From assembly GCF_050753345.1 (NCBI RefSeq), contig NZ_JBLZFX010000018.1:1-64000 (forward strand): a DNA stretch of 64,000 bases, in the 5' to 3' direction. The stretch comes from Alkalinema pantanalense (GTDB lineage Bacteria; Cyanobacteriota; Cyanobacteriia; Leptolyngbyales; Leptolyngbyaceae). Each line of letters opens with the position of its first letter. The first letter of the stretch is position 1. Shown here one piece after another: positions 45,171 to 53,811 of this stretch. The notes below the pieces were generated by a model. It searched no databases, was not told where the DNA came from, and saw only the letters and a program-made list of their open reading frames with translations. A program made the translations under genes and the position numbers.

Positions 45171-46229
45171 TCAAACGGCTTGCCTATGGAATAGGGCGTC
45201 CTTCAGGTCAGCGGGGGCAAAGACGCCGAATTCAGTCATAATGCCTGCAATGAAACGAGCAGGAGTGACATCAAAGGCAGGATTGTAATACGCCACCCCT
45301 GGGGTGCAAATCACCGTTTCGCCAATCTGATATATTTCGCTGGCATCCCGTTCTTCGATCGGAATTTCTTCACCACTGGCAATTTTGAAATCGATCGTGG
45401 ACAATGGCGCAGCAACATAGAACGGTACGTTATGGGCCTGGGCCACTAACGCCAAACTATAGGTACCAATTTTGTTGGCAGCGTCTCCATTGGCCGCGAT
45501 GCGATCGGCCCCAACGACCACCGCGTCGATCATCCCTCGCTGCATACAATGGGCAGCCATACTATCCGTAATCACCGTAACGGGAATCCCTTCCTGCACA
45601 CATTCCCAGGCCGTCAACTTAGCACCTTGTAACCGTGGCCGGGTTTCGTCAGCATACAAGCGTTCCAACCGCCCATCCCGCCACGCCGATCGCACAACTC
45701 CTAGGGCTGTACCATAACCAGCGGTGGCCAAGGCTCCCGCATTGCAGTGGGTGAGCAGGCGTAATTTCTGAGGGGTGGGGGGCAACACTGCGAGGCCATG
45801 ATCCCCGATCGCTTGGCAGGTGGCGAGATCTTCCTGGTTGATCGCTTGGGCTGTTTCCACCAGAACTTGCCGTAAATGATCAACTGTGCCAAGGGTTTGT
45901 CGGGCGGTTTTCATCATGCGATCAATCGCCCAAAACAAGTTAACCGCCGTGGGGCGCGTCGCTCGTAGCGTTGCAGCAATTTGTTCAAGTTCTTGCAAAA
46001 AGCGATCGCGATCCTGGGTTTGAATTTCCCGAGCACCTAGGCAGATTCCAAAGGCCGCTGCCACGCCGATCGCCGGAGCACCCCGTACAATCATCGTTTT
46101 AATGGCTTGAGCCATATCATCGGATCGGCTAATTTCAACAACGCTAAATTCGTTGGGAATGCGTGTCTGGTCAATCAGCGTGACACGATCGCCATTCCAA
46201 AGGACGGGATAAACTGGGTAGGCAGCCAT
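45171..46229 (-). CDS. mtnA: S-methyl-5-thioribose-1-phosphate isomerase
   Basis: 352 residues from ATG 46229 ('MAAYPVYPVLWNGDRVTLID'); a TTG start at 46244 would add five residues. Signatures: 'MIVRGAPAIGVAAAFGICLG', 'LLTHCNAGALATAGYGTALG' with the catalytic Cys, and 'VVVGADRIAANGDAANKIGT' with the catalytic Asp. It converts methylthioribose-1-phosphate to the ribulose form in methionine salvage. No other salvage gene is adjacent. Length and motifs are normal. Confidence 0.95.
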   Translation of the reverse strand: MAAYPVYPVLWNGDRVTLIDQTRIPNEFSVVEISRSDDMAQAIKTMIVRGAPAIGVAAAFGICLGAREIQTQDRDRFLQELEQIAATLRATRPTAVNLFWAIDRMMKTARQTLGTVDHLRQVLVETAQAINQEDLATCQAIGDHGLAVLPPTPQKLRLLTHCNAGALATAGYGTALGVVRSAWRDGRLERLYADETRPRLQGAKLTAWECVQEGIPVTVITDSMAAHCMQRGMIDAVVVGADRIAANGDAANKIGTYSLALVAQAHNVPFYVAAPLSTIDFKIASGEEIPIEERDASEIYQIGETVICTPGVAYYNPAFDVTPARFIAGIMTEFGVFAPADLKDALFHRQAV

Positions 46230-47249
46230 AGCAAACAAGCTCAATGGAAGGTCAGGGCAATTATCTTACAAAATAGAAAGCCCGATCGAACGTTTACTAA
46301 CGCTCTTTGTAAACCAGAGCGTTCTCTGTTCGCGCGATCGCTCAGTAATCACAAGAAGAGAGGATTTTTTGCAGTTGTTTTAGCAACGTGATATTGCCCA
46401 TAATCTTTCGAGGCACTTACATCACAATTTACGGATCTGAGCCCTTAGCATCACTCATAAAAGCAAGCATTTAGAATGAACAACTTCAACCCATCGGCAA
46501 CTACCGAGTTCGGTTGTAACAGTAGCACCATGGCAAGTAGGGAATTTCTCCTGGAAAATTGTTCCTTGCGATCGAGTTCTTGAACAATGTGTCCAAGACT
46601 GAAAGACTGAACCACTCCCCTTCTCAACGCATCGACCAAAACCAAATTTACGAAAATTAAATTCGCCCCCACTTTTGACTACCTGCACCACCGAAGGAGG
46701 CTGATTCCCATTCGCTAATAGCAACGTATCAGAATACATGCCTTTCCATTGATGATAGAAATCGAATCTGATGATAGGCTATCTAAACCCATCAAGACTC
46801 TCAGTTCAGCTCTGATTAATGAGAGTACTTTAGTGAAATCGTTTTCGTACGATCGTTGTTCTCCAATAGAAGCAGCATTAATTTTTGGTTAGAATGAGCT
46901 CATCTGTTCGATCTAGCGTTTGACTGAGAAGACCCAACTTAACTAATAACAGTCCTGCAAGGCTTGAATTCTCCCTGATTGAGATTTTACGAAGATTAGG
47001 AATTTTGGGCGTGACTTATCAATTCTGTGTCGAATGGGTGAAAATGTAATATTATTCAAGGGTTAATAGTAGACAAAGGATTGAGTTCTACGTTCTGTAG
47101 TTTTCCAATTTCAGGTTCTCTATTAATTTGGATTGATTGACATCACTATTTGCTCTATCTTGATTTCTCTCAAGTTTTGAACTCGAATAGTTTCAGATCA
47201 AGTAGAGAAAGGTTGAGATCAACTATATTGCGAGGTTAGATGCGATTGA
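46230..47249. other. Long intergenic region without a supported gene
   Basis: About 1 kb between mtnA and the cyAbrB gene. Overlapping frames on the minus strand at 46451-46739 share no recognisable domain; they could be a frameshifted remnant, but nothing identifies it. From 46800 onward the sequence is AT-rich and includes a likely long leader for the cyAbrB gene. A weak inverted repeat around GTTGAGATCAAC (about 47210-47222) precedes it. Confidence 0.4.
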
Positions 47250-47639
47250 ATGGTTAGAAAGAGAAAGAATACTGAGCCGCTAACTGGAGAAGCTTTGTTG
47301 AAGCGGGTACGGGAATTGGAACATCTCAGCAAGGAGCAAAAAGCGCGGGAATGTGGCTATGTCACATTAACCAAAGCAGGTGCGGAACGGGTCAATTTAA
47401 TGAAGTTTCAGAATGCTGTGATTGAAGCATCTGGAATCATCTTGGATAGTAAACAGGGGAATGCCGGACGCAGTGGCCGCAATGCCAGCTATCGCATCAG
47501 CGTTCAGTCCAATGGCAATTTATTGATTGGTGCAGCTTATACACGGCAAATGCAACTCAAACCTGGGGATGAGTTTGAAATTACCTTGGGCCGGAAGCAT
47601 ATCAAGTTGCACCAAGTGGATGCTGAAGACGAAGAGTAA
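47250..47639 (+). CDS. cyAbrB-family transcription regulator
   Basis: 129 residues. The sequence follows the cyanobacterial AbrB-like pattern along its length: 'EPLTGEALLKRVRELEHLSK', 'ARECGYVTLTKAGAERVNLM', 'KFQNAVIEASGIILD', 'RNASYRISVQSNGNLLIGAA' and 'KPGDEFEITLGRKHIKLHQV'. The DNA-binding swapped-hairpin domain is at the C-terminal side in this family. These global regulators affect carbon/nitrogen metabolism, hydrogenase and toxin genes. Whether this is the cyAbrB1 or cyAbrB2 type cannot be settled by eye. A long AT-rich leader precedes it. Confidence 0.9.
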   Translation: MVRKRKNTEPLTGEALLKRVRELEHLSKEQKARECGYVTLTKAGAERVNLMKFQNAVIEASGIILDSKQGNAGRSGRNASYRISVQSNGNLLIGAAYTRQMQLKPGDEFEITLGRKHIKLHQVDAEDEE

Positions 47640-47890
47640 GAATTGTGAGATGACTCTGATCTTGTGAATCGCCTGAATGGTGGTGGGCGGTGAGCAGTGG
47701 ATAGTACAGGGATAGTATTCAGTATAAAAAAGAGGACAATACCTACTCCATTGTTTTACCAAAGTGCTCACCACCACCGAGTTAGAAAGCCCTTAATTGA
47801 ATAAGAGTTGAGCACACTGTGTTAGTCCCACCGTGTTAGTTCCGCCGTGTTGTTTAAGTTTGTACCACAGTTACAATAGTAGTAGTTACC

Positions 47891-48001
47891 ATGGAAAATA
47901 TTGATTGGTCGATCGCGTTACCTGTCGGACTTGCGAGCGCAATTTTTTTGGGTGGTATGTTAATGATGTTTACCGGACTCTGGACTCAGCGAGGTAGGTA
48001 A
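47891..48001 (+). CDS. 36-residue single-pass membrane peptide
   Basis: ATG 47891 to TAA 47999-48001. The product, MENIDWSIALPVGLASAIF and then LGGMLMMFTGLWTQRGR, has an acidic outer end, one membrane helix and a basic tail, giving a clear inside-positive topology. No ribosome site is obvious beyond TTACC. It looks like a small subunit of a membrane complex, but I cannot assign it. It stands alone after the cyAbrB gene (250-base gap). Confidence 0.5.
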   Translation: MENIDWSIALPVGLASAIFLGGMLMMFTGLWTQRGR

Positions 48002-48797
48002 TTAAGGTGGCTGTTTGAGGCAAATCGCTTTGAGGTCAATTGGATCAAGCACGGATTGTTGGAGCAGGATTGTCCAACCGCTGTTTAATCAACCCAACAC
48101 AGTTTTGCTAAGCCAGCATTCTGCAACCTCTGTCTTTTAACCAAAAGCGCTATCGAGCAGAATTGAGAACAGATTTTATCCATCATTCTCAATGCATCAA
48201 CTGATGTTTCAAGATTGAGCAACTGATGCATTGAGAATAATGTATTGAGTGTTGCTTATCTAGAACTCAATATTGATCTAGGGTTCCTCTAATTTTATCT
48301 AACTCGAAATTACTAGATCATTTTAAACCTGTGTTGTCTACGTTTCGGATCATTTTCTAGTAACTATTGTCCAGATGCTATTTGCATTGACGTTGCAGGA
48401 TTCACCATAATCGATCTTATTCAGCGATCGTGCCCTTGAATGCAAGAATTAGCCTCAACCGCCTCTAGACTCAACCATCCCTGTACTCAACCGCTTCTGT
48501 ATGATGAGCGCAATATTGTGGGCGCAATCAAAACCATAGCCAGCTGAGAGACGGGAAAAACTGTAATTTATATTAGTGAAGTCTGAGGGGCACATCCAAA
48601 ATTGGGAGCAACTTTTAATCAATTTTGTAACTGGAACCTTGACAATTTCTAAGGCGAATTTGAAGGAATCCACAAAAATTCTAGGTTTCCCTCCATCTGC
48701 GAGTAATTTGTGGCATGATGCAGAGAAAATTAATAATACTGATTTAAAAGCCAGTCCATTGCTGGGAATTGAGTTGTAAGTTTTAGGTAAATGACCA
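48002..48797. other. Long intergenic region with a 15-bp inverted repeat
   Basis: About 800 bases without a supported gene. Frames at 48455-48841 (-) and 48576-48779 (+) overlap one another and show no domain. The main feature is the hairpin at 48185-48238. The promoter of the sugar kinase gene lies near 48650-48780. Confidence 0.4.
48185..48238. other. 15-bp perfect inverted repeat (hairpin)
   Basis: ATTCTCAATGCATCA and TGATGCATTGAGAAT are exact complements separated by 24 bases. The loop side repeats CAACTGATG. No T-run follows on either strand, so it is not a standard terminator. Possible operator, small RNA stem or transposon relic. Confidence 0.55.
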
Positions 48798-49796
48798 ATG
48801 CCGTGCGTTTTGTGTCTGGGAGAAATCCTATTTGACTGCATCGCAGATCAACCAGGTCTGCCCATCGACCAAGTGAAATCATGGACATCCTATCCTGGTG
48901 GCGCTCCAGCCAATGTTGCCTGCGCGTTGGTCAAGTTGGATACCCCTGCTGGATTTATTGGCTGTGTAGGGCAGGATGAGGCAGGCCGCCTTTTAGTTCA
49001 GCTTTTAGAGACGATCGGCGTCGATATCACCGCCATTCAGCGCCATGAAACCGCACCGACCCGATCTGTCATGGTGGTGCGATCATCAGACGGCGATCGC
49101 CAATTCGCAGCCTTTCGGGACAACATCGACACTAGCGACTTTGCAGACACCCAGTTAAATGCGACCGAGATTCCCTTAGATTGGCTCACGACCGCTGATT
49201 ATCTAGTCACTGGCACCCTTGGCCTTGCGGAACCCCACAGTGCAGCGGCGATCGTCCATGCCGTGGAAGCGATGCAGCGAGCTAACCGCAAAGTTTTCGT
49301 GGATGTCAACTGGCGGCCTGTCTTTTGGAAGGATGCCAGTTTCGCACCAGCCTTAATTAGGGATCTGCTCGATCGAGCGGATTACCTCAAGCTTACCGAC
49401 GACGAAGCAGACTGGTTATTTCAAACCCAGGATTTACAGACGATCGCCGATCGCTTTCCCAAGTTGCAAGCCGTACTCATGACCGCTGGGGAAAAAGGAT
49501 GTAGCTACTGGATTCGTGGTCACCAAGGGCATATTCCTGCCTTTACGATCGACGTTATCGATACTACTGGTGCAGGGGATAGCTTTACCGCAGGATTTTT
49601 GCACCAACTTTGTCAACTAGGTGATGCTGTTTTAGAGAATGCGGAGATGGCTCACCATATGGTCGTCTATGCCTCGGCGGTCGGAGCCTTAACCACCACC
49701 CGTGCGGGCGCGATCGCAGCCCAACCCACTGCCGCAGAAGTAGATGCTTTTTTACACCTTACGGAACGCATGCATGGCCATGGCACAGGAGATTGA
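48798..49796 (+). CDS. PfkB-family carbohydrate kinase (fructokinase-like)
   Basis: 332 residues. Ribokinase-family signatures are present: 'LCLGEILFDCIADQPG', 'SYPGGAPANVACALVKLDTP' (first PfkB signature), 'GFIGCVGQDEAGRLLVQLLE' and 'DVIDTTGAGDSFTAGFLHQL' (second signature with catalytic Asp). The close match to cyanobacterial and plant fructokinases suggests fructose phosphorylation with ATP, in sucrose breakdown; other sugars are possible. The 3' end overlaps the next gene by 17 bases, so the two are translated together. Confidence 0.88.
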   Translation: MPCVLCLGEILFDCIADQPGLPIDQVKSWTSYPGGAPANVACALVKLDTPAGFIGCVGQDEAGRLLVQLLETIGVDITAIQRHETAPTRSVMVVRSSDGDRQFAAFRDNIDTSDFADTQLNATEIPLDWLTTADYLVTGTLGLAEPHSAAAIVHAVEAMQRANRKVFVDVNWRPVFWKDASFAPALIRDLLDRADYLKLTDDEADWLFQTQDLQTIADRFPKLQAVLMTAGEKGCSYWIRGHQGHIPAFTIDVIDTTGAGDSFTAGFLHQLCQLGDAVLENAEMAHHMVVYASAVGALTTTRAGAIAAQPTAAEVDAFLHLTERMHGHGTGD

Positions 49797-50460
49797 ACGA
49801 AAATTTCTGACCTGCAATGATCACTGGCGTGGATTAGCAGAGGGCGTTCTCTATCGTCAAGGTTACTTACGCAGTGAGCGAGGCCATGTCGTGCGGGTAC
49901 ATACCATGGGAACCCCTGTCCGCACCAGTGGCTTTATTGCGATTACCTCTGCTTCCACAGCATTGCCAGACACGGGGTATGAATTTTCCATCCCGATTCA
50001 TGATGCGATCGCAATGTTAGAAACCCTCTGTATCAAGTCGCGCACCTGGGAACAGGCGGGCATCACCTATCGGGAGGGATTTTTAAGCACAGAAGCCGAT
50101 CACACCATTCGGTTTCGCATTGCAGGCAGTCAGGGGTTCTTAACGATCAAAACCAAAACGGTGGGCCTCTCCCGCACAGAGTTTGAGTTTGAAATTCCCC
50201 GCGATCGCGCAAAGGAATTACTGGATGAGGTGTGCGAACAACCGCAAATTGAAAAAATTCGCTACAAAATTCCCCAAGGCGAGGTGATCTGGGAAGTAGA
50301 TGAATTTCTAGCAAAAAACCAAGGGTTAATTTTGGCAGAAGTGGAATTGCAGGATGAAGCCCAGCAGGTGGTTCTGCCGGATTGGATTGGCCGCGAAGTC
50401 TCGGGCGATCGACGTTATTACAACTCCTACCTGGTCAAAAATCCCTTTACCACTTGGTAA
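49780..50460 (+). CDS. CYTH-domain protein with an internal tandem duplication
   Basis: 226 residues from ATG 49780 (an alternative ATG is at 49774). It begins with the CYTH signature 'AQEIERKFLTCNDHWRGLAE', as in inorganic triphosphatases, and ends 'GREVSGDRRYYNSYLVKNPF', the usual C-terminus. Normal bacterial single-domain members are about 155 residues. The excess is explained by a repeated middle block: residues about 23-95 ('YRQGYLRSERGHVVRVHTMG' to 'SRTWEQAGI') and 96-165 ('YREGFLSTEADHTIRFRIAG' to 'EKIRYKI') align with each other. The first copy has lost the K-x-K strand ('FIAITSAS' versus 'FLTIKTKT'). The family hydrolyses tripolyphosphate; whether this version is active is unclear. 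It overlaps the sugar kinase gene. Confidence 0.85.
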   Translation: MAQEIERKFLTCNDHWRGLAEGVLYRQGYLRSERGHVVRVHTMGTPVRTSGFIAITSASTALPDTGYEFSIPIHDAIAMLETLCIKSRTWEQAGITYREGFLSTEADHTIRFRIAGSQGFLTIKTKTVGLSRTEFEFEIPRDRAKELLDEVCEQPQIEKIRYKIPQGEVIWEVDEFLAKNQGLILAEVELQDEAQQVVLPDWIGREVSGDRRYYNSYLVKNPFTTW

Positions 50461-50544
50461 AAGGTCAGTGTGCAAGGTCAGTTCCCAGTCACCCCACCCT
50501 ATCCACTACATCCACTACTTTCTTCCTGGTTATTCGTCAGCGTG

Positions 50545-50654
50545 TAAGGGAACAGCGCATAAATAAAATCCCAATTGGGTAGGGGTAGGAGAGTAAAAGG
50601 GTAGGAGGGTAGGGGAATGAAGAGGGGATATTATTTCTTTGCAAATCCCTAAGG
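50545..50654 (+). repeat. Dispersed G-rich intergenic repeat, copy 1
   Basis: A 110-bp unit running from TAAGGGAACAGCGCATAAAT through a (G)GGTAGGAG-rich tract to CTTTGCAAATCCCTAAGG. A near-identical copy lies inverted at 60527-60639, and a partial one at 60331-60394. The G-rich core has four runs of three or more G and could form a quadruplex. Confidence 0.85.
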
Positions 50655-50679
50655 TGACGAATTTAAGGTAACCAAACCC

Positions 50680-51279
50680 CTAGCTGGCCTGCCATGCAAT
50701 GTAGGGGAGACGATCGGCCACTTGGCGGGTGTTTTCTGCCTGGGCAACCAGTTGTCCAGTGGCATCCCATTGGCCAGTCACAAACATTTGCCGTGGCCCT
50801 TCGTTCATCGCGATCGGTGCAACAAACTCTCCGCAGGTGACTTGCATAGCCTCCAAATCCACCGTCAATGCACGTTTGGGATCGGCTTGCAATTGCGCTT
50901 GCAAGGTTTTAGCCACATCTGGCGTCACCGTCACACAGGGCACCCCCAATGCGATACAGTTGCCAAAGAAAATTTCAGCAAAACTTTCGCCCACGATCGC
51001 CTGAATGCCCCACTTAGCAATGGCTTGCGGCGCATGTTCTCGCGATGACCCACAACCGAAATTGTTATTCACGACTAAAATATTTGCGCCCTGGTACTGG
51101 GGTAAATCAAAGGGATGCTGCCCGTTCAGTTGTACCCGATCATCCGCGAAGGCATGTTCACCCAATCCATCAAAGGTGACACACTTGAGAAACCGAGCTG
51201 GAATAATGCGATCGGTGTCTACATCATTACCCACCAATGGCACACCGCATCCCGTAACCAACTTCACTTCGCTGACCAT
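50680..51279 (-). CDS. leuD: 3-isopropylmalate dehydratase small subunit
   Basis: 199 residues. Motifs: 'VPLVGNDVDTDRIIPARFLK' near the start and 'NNFGCGSSREHAPQAIAKWG' in the middle, both standard for LeuD, then 'SFAEIFFGNCIALGVPCVTV'. GGAGAAGG precedes the start. With LeuC it forms the isopropylmalate isomerase of leucine synthesis, where the small subunit supplies the swivelling domain. leuC is not adjacent, as often in cyanobacteria. Confidence 0.95.
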   Translation of the reverse strand: MVSEVKLVTGCGVPLVGNDVDTDRIIPARFLKCVTFDGLGEHAFADDRVQLNGQHPFDLPQYQGANILVVNNNFGCGSSREHAPQAIAKWGIQAIVGESFAEIFFGNCIALGVPCVTVTPDVAKTLQAQLQADPKRALTVDLEAMQVTCGEFVAPIAMNEGPRQMFVTGQWDATGQLVAQAENTRQVADRLPYIAWQAS

Positions 51280-51440
51280 AGCACCTTCTCCGCAAATGTC
51301 CTCTGAACTTTTACTCTGAACTCTCAGGAATTCTAGTATATCGGCTCACGGGACAGCCTAAAACGCAGATTGAGCCAAACTGAGAACAACCCCAAAATTT
51401 GGTAGAGTGAAGGGCGTTTGCTGGGGGGAATCGATCGGTC

Positions 51441-52679
51441 ATGACCGCTGTCGTACTGGGATCTATCGCACTGAGATCGGGCTTGTTGTTGAGCCTGCAA
51501 GGGATTTTGTTGATTCTGATTTTAGGATCGATTGTTTTCTACCTTGCTTGCATTGCATTCACCTGGGATTTCTTCCGTAAGGCTCCCGTCAATACCCATC
51601 AAAACAGAAAGCACCCGGTAGACAATCAGCCCGTAGACGACAGGGCTAACCTAGTAGCTAACCCAGTGGCCAACCAAGTTTCTATTTTGGTTCCCATTTG
51701 TGGCTTAGATGCAGGTGCTTGGGAGAATTGGACTTCCCTTTGCCATCAACAATGCGATCGCTATGAAATTCTGTTTGGCGTGGTCGATTTCAACGATCCA
51801 GCAGTCCTCCTACTTTACGAATTACAAAAAGCCTATCCCGATCGCGTGCGCATCTTCCCAGGACTGACACCGCGCGGCGCTAATCACAAGGATAGTACCC
51901 TCAGTTATCTACTCGAACAAGCCCAATACGATTGGCTGATCTTGGCAGACAGCGATATTCGGGTGGCACCAGACTATATCCAAACGGTGGTTTCGCCCCT
52001 ATTAAACGGTCAAGTCGGGATGATTACCTGTGCCTTTATTGCCCGATCGCCCCAACATTTAGGAGCCGCGATCGCCTCCCTAGGCCGTTGCTGTGACTTC
52101 ATTCCCAGTGCTCTGATTGCCCGTGCCATGGATGGGGGGCTACGGTTTGCGATCGGCATGACCATGGCACTGCATCGATCGACCCTGGAAGCGGCGGGGG
52201 GCTTGCATCTAAATCGAATTGGCTCCGACTATAACTTGGGTAAGCGAGTGGCAGCAGCAGGCTATCGGGTAGAACTGTCTCACCTAATTATGGAATCCGA
52301 TACAGGCCGCGAACGTTTGCGAGATGTTTATCAGCGAGAATTGCGGTGGTCACGGACAATTCGCTTTAATCGCGGTAGCATTTATTACACAATCGCCTTT
52401 TGTTACGGACCCATTTATTGCCTTCCTTTACTCCTCTTGCAGGGATACCACGATTGGGTGATAATAGTGAGCATCGCTACACTCACTTTGCGTTATGGAC
52501 AAGCTGCGATCGCAATTTTATCCATGGGCGCTCCCAAATTATTGAGTTGGCTATGGGTACTTCCTTTACGGGATGGCCTGAGCTTTATCGTTTGGCTCGT
52601 CGGCTGCTTTGGTCGGCAGGTTTTTTGGCGAGGTCGTAAATTACAGATTCAGGAGGATGGCTTAATTCACGAAATTTAA
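51441..52679 (+). CDS. Ceramide-glucosyltransferase-like (HpnI-type) glycosyltransferase
   Basis: 412 residues. An N-terminal membrane helix ('GILLILILGSIVFYLACIAF'), a catalytic GT-A domain and two to three C-terminal helices (near 315-385). The catalytic part has 'SILVPICGLDAGAWENWTSL', the D-x-D-type 'WLILADSDIRVAPDYIQTVV', and the acceptor-site motif 'RELRWSRTIR' (R-W near residue 295), typical of GT21/HpnI enzymes. Related enzymes add sugars to hopanoids or ceramides. A short Val/Asn/Pro-rich insert at about residues 55-78 (QPVDD...LVANPVANQ) is built from small repeats. Confidence 0.82.
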   Translation: MTAVVLGSIALRSGLLLSLQGILLILILGSIVFYLACIAFTWDFFRKAPVNTHQNRKHPVDNQPVDDRANLVANPVANQVSILVPICGLDAGAWENWTSLCHQQCDRYEILFGVVDFNDPAVLLLYELQKAYPDRVRIFPGLTPRGANHKDSTLSYLLEQAQYDWLILADSDIRVAPDYIQTVVSPLLNGQVGMITCAFIARSPQHLGAAIASLGRCCDFIPSALIARAMDGGLRFAIGMTMALHRSTLEAAGGLHLNRIGSDYNLGKRVAAAGYRVELSHLIMESDTGRERLRDVYQRELRWSRTIRFNRGSIYYTIAFCYGPIYCLPLLLLQGYHDWVIIVSIATLTLRYGQAAIAILSMGAPKLLSWLWVLPLRDGLSFIVWLVGCFGRQVFWRGRKLQIQEDGLIHEI

Positions 52680-53144
52680 ACCCTTTTTACCCAACCCTTT
52701 ACAGGAAAGCATTTCAGTCAAAGCTCTTTGTTCCTTGTGATACCCACGGAATATGAAAAGAATGTTAAGGTTGAAGATCAAAGATATCTTTATATCTATA
52801 AAGTAATTTTTTAGTTTGTTTGCACTATAAGCCAGATTTCAAGCTTACTGGATTTCAGACTTATAGTCTTGACCCAAGAATTTAACAATTTACCCAAGAA
52901 TTTAGCGTATTGACCCCAAAACAGGGTTATACCCGTTTGAATTTTTCAAAATAGCCAGTCTGCACAGGACTTATCTCATCATGGGAATTTGCGTATTATC
53001 CACTCACACTTCGCCCAGATGGATGTTGCAGGCCATTCAACGATCGTAAGTAAATTAAGTTAAAGCCCCTACAGGGTTCAACCCCTCAGATAAATTACGT
53101 TCATCTCCTTATACAATCCAATCGAAAGCATGGAGGCTTTGCCC
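52680..53144. other. Intergenic region with direct repeats
   Basis: No supported large gene. ACCCAAGAATTTA is duplicated near 52871-52908. A 22-codon frame (52981-53049) is listed separately. A GGGTTCAACCCC palindrome near 53076 looked like a tRNA T-arm but has no matching acceptor, D or anticodon stems. Confidence 0.4.
52981..53049 (+). CDS. Possible 22-residue leader peptide
   Basis: ATG 52981 to TAA 53047-53049, giving MGICVLSTHTSPRWMLQAIQ-RS. AGGA lies about 11 bases upstream. It precedes the small nucleotidyltransferase-like gene by about 95 bases, and a CCCCTACAGGGGTT-like stem lies between them, which could be an attenuator. Weak evidence. Confidence 0.2.
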   Translation: MGICVLSTHTSPRWMLQAIQRS

Positions 53145-53585
53145 ATGACAGCATTCTTGTCGATGCCTCGCAGCGTCTATGTGCAACAGGGGAATTTACT
53201 AGATGCCTTACTTTTTCTTTCCAGAACACTTGCCCGGATGGAAATTCGTCATGTTGTCACGGGAGCTGCGGCCCTTGCCCTCTATGGCTATAGCCAACGG
53301 ATACAGATGATTGATTTATTAGTCACATCTAGAGGATTGGAGCGTATTCAGAAAATTTTACTCAATCAGCGACTGACATTAGTAGACGCTGATTCTAACC
53401 TGTTTTGGGACATTCGCACCGGGTACAGCATCAAGCTACATCTTGTTGAGGAGTTTTCCAATTATCCTCACCTATCGCTAGACGAAATGAATGTAGTGAC
53501 CTTGGACGAAATTCCAACCCTACCCTTAGAATTGCTACTTAAACAGCGGACTAAACCCAAAGTCTGTAGCGCCACTGCCGCTTAA
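53145..53585 (+). CDS. Degenerate nucleotidyltransferase-fold protein
   Basis: 146 residues from ATG 53145, with GGAGG eight bases upstream; the frame also has an ATG at 53130. The central part 'EIRHVVTGAAALALYGYSQR' and 'IDLLVTSRGLERIQKILLNQ' resembles the nucleotidyltransferase fold of AbiEii/MNT-type proteins (V-G-G-x-A-x-x-x-x-G-x-x-R-x-T-x-D-I-D-L). The first G of GG reads T-G, and the first catalytic Asp reads Met (Q-M-I-D), so activity is doubtful. No partner antitoxin gene is adjacent. Family call is tentative. Confidence 0.5.
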   Translation: MTAFLSMPRSVYVQQGNLLDALLFLSRTLARMEIRHVVTGAAALALYGYSQRIQMIDLLVTSRGLERIQKILLNQRLTLVDADSNLFWDIRTGYSIKLHLVEEFSNYPHLSLDEMNVVTLDEIPTLPLELLLKQRTKPKVCSATAA

Positions 53586-53811
53586 AAGCACACTCAAGGA
53601 CATTCAATGCATTTGATCAATTTAGTTTGATCAAGTTAATTTGATCAATGTTAATGATGTGCTAATCAAAAAGACTTTCTATTTCTAGGGATATCATATC
53701 AGAATCCACAAGTTATGGGAGAACTTTTTTCGATCGACTATTTAAGTTGAGCAATCCCCAATTTAACTTGCGTTAATTACAAGTTAAATGGCAAGTCAAC
53801 AACCTTAATCA
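53586..53811. other. Gap with a TTTGATCAA-type direct repeat
   Basis: TTTGATCAA(T/G)TTAA occurs three times within about 53615-53655. No gene is seen. Both flanking genes end here. Confidence 0.5.

Noticed and set aside
46451..46739. Two overlapping minus-strand frames that might be a frameshifted gene
   Set aside because: Neither frame nor a joined version gave a recognisable protein; kept as intergenic.
48455..48841. 128-codon minus-strand frame and the 67-codon frame opposite
   Set aside because: They overlap each other and the sugar kinase start, with no domain or ribosome site.
53070..53095. tRNA T-arm-like sequence (GGGTTCAACCCC)
   Set aside because: A simple palindrome; no acceptor, D or anticodon stems around it. 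No tRNA was found anywhere in the window.
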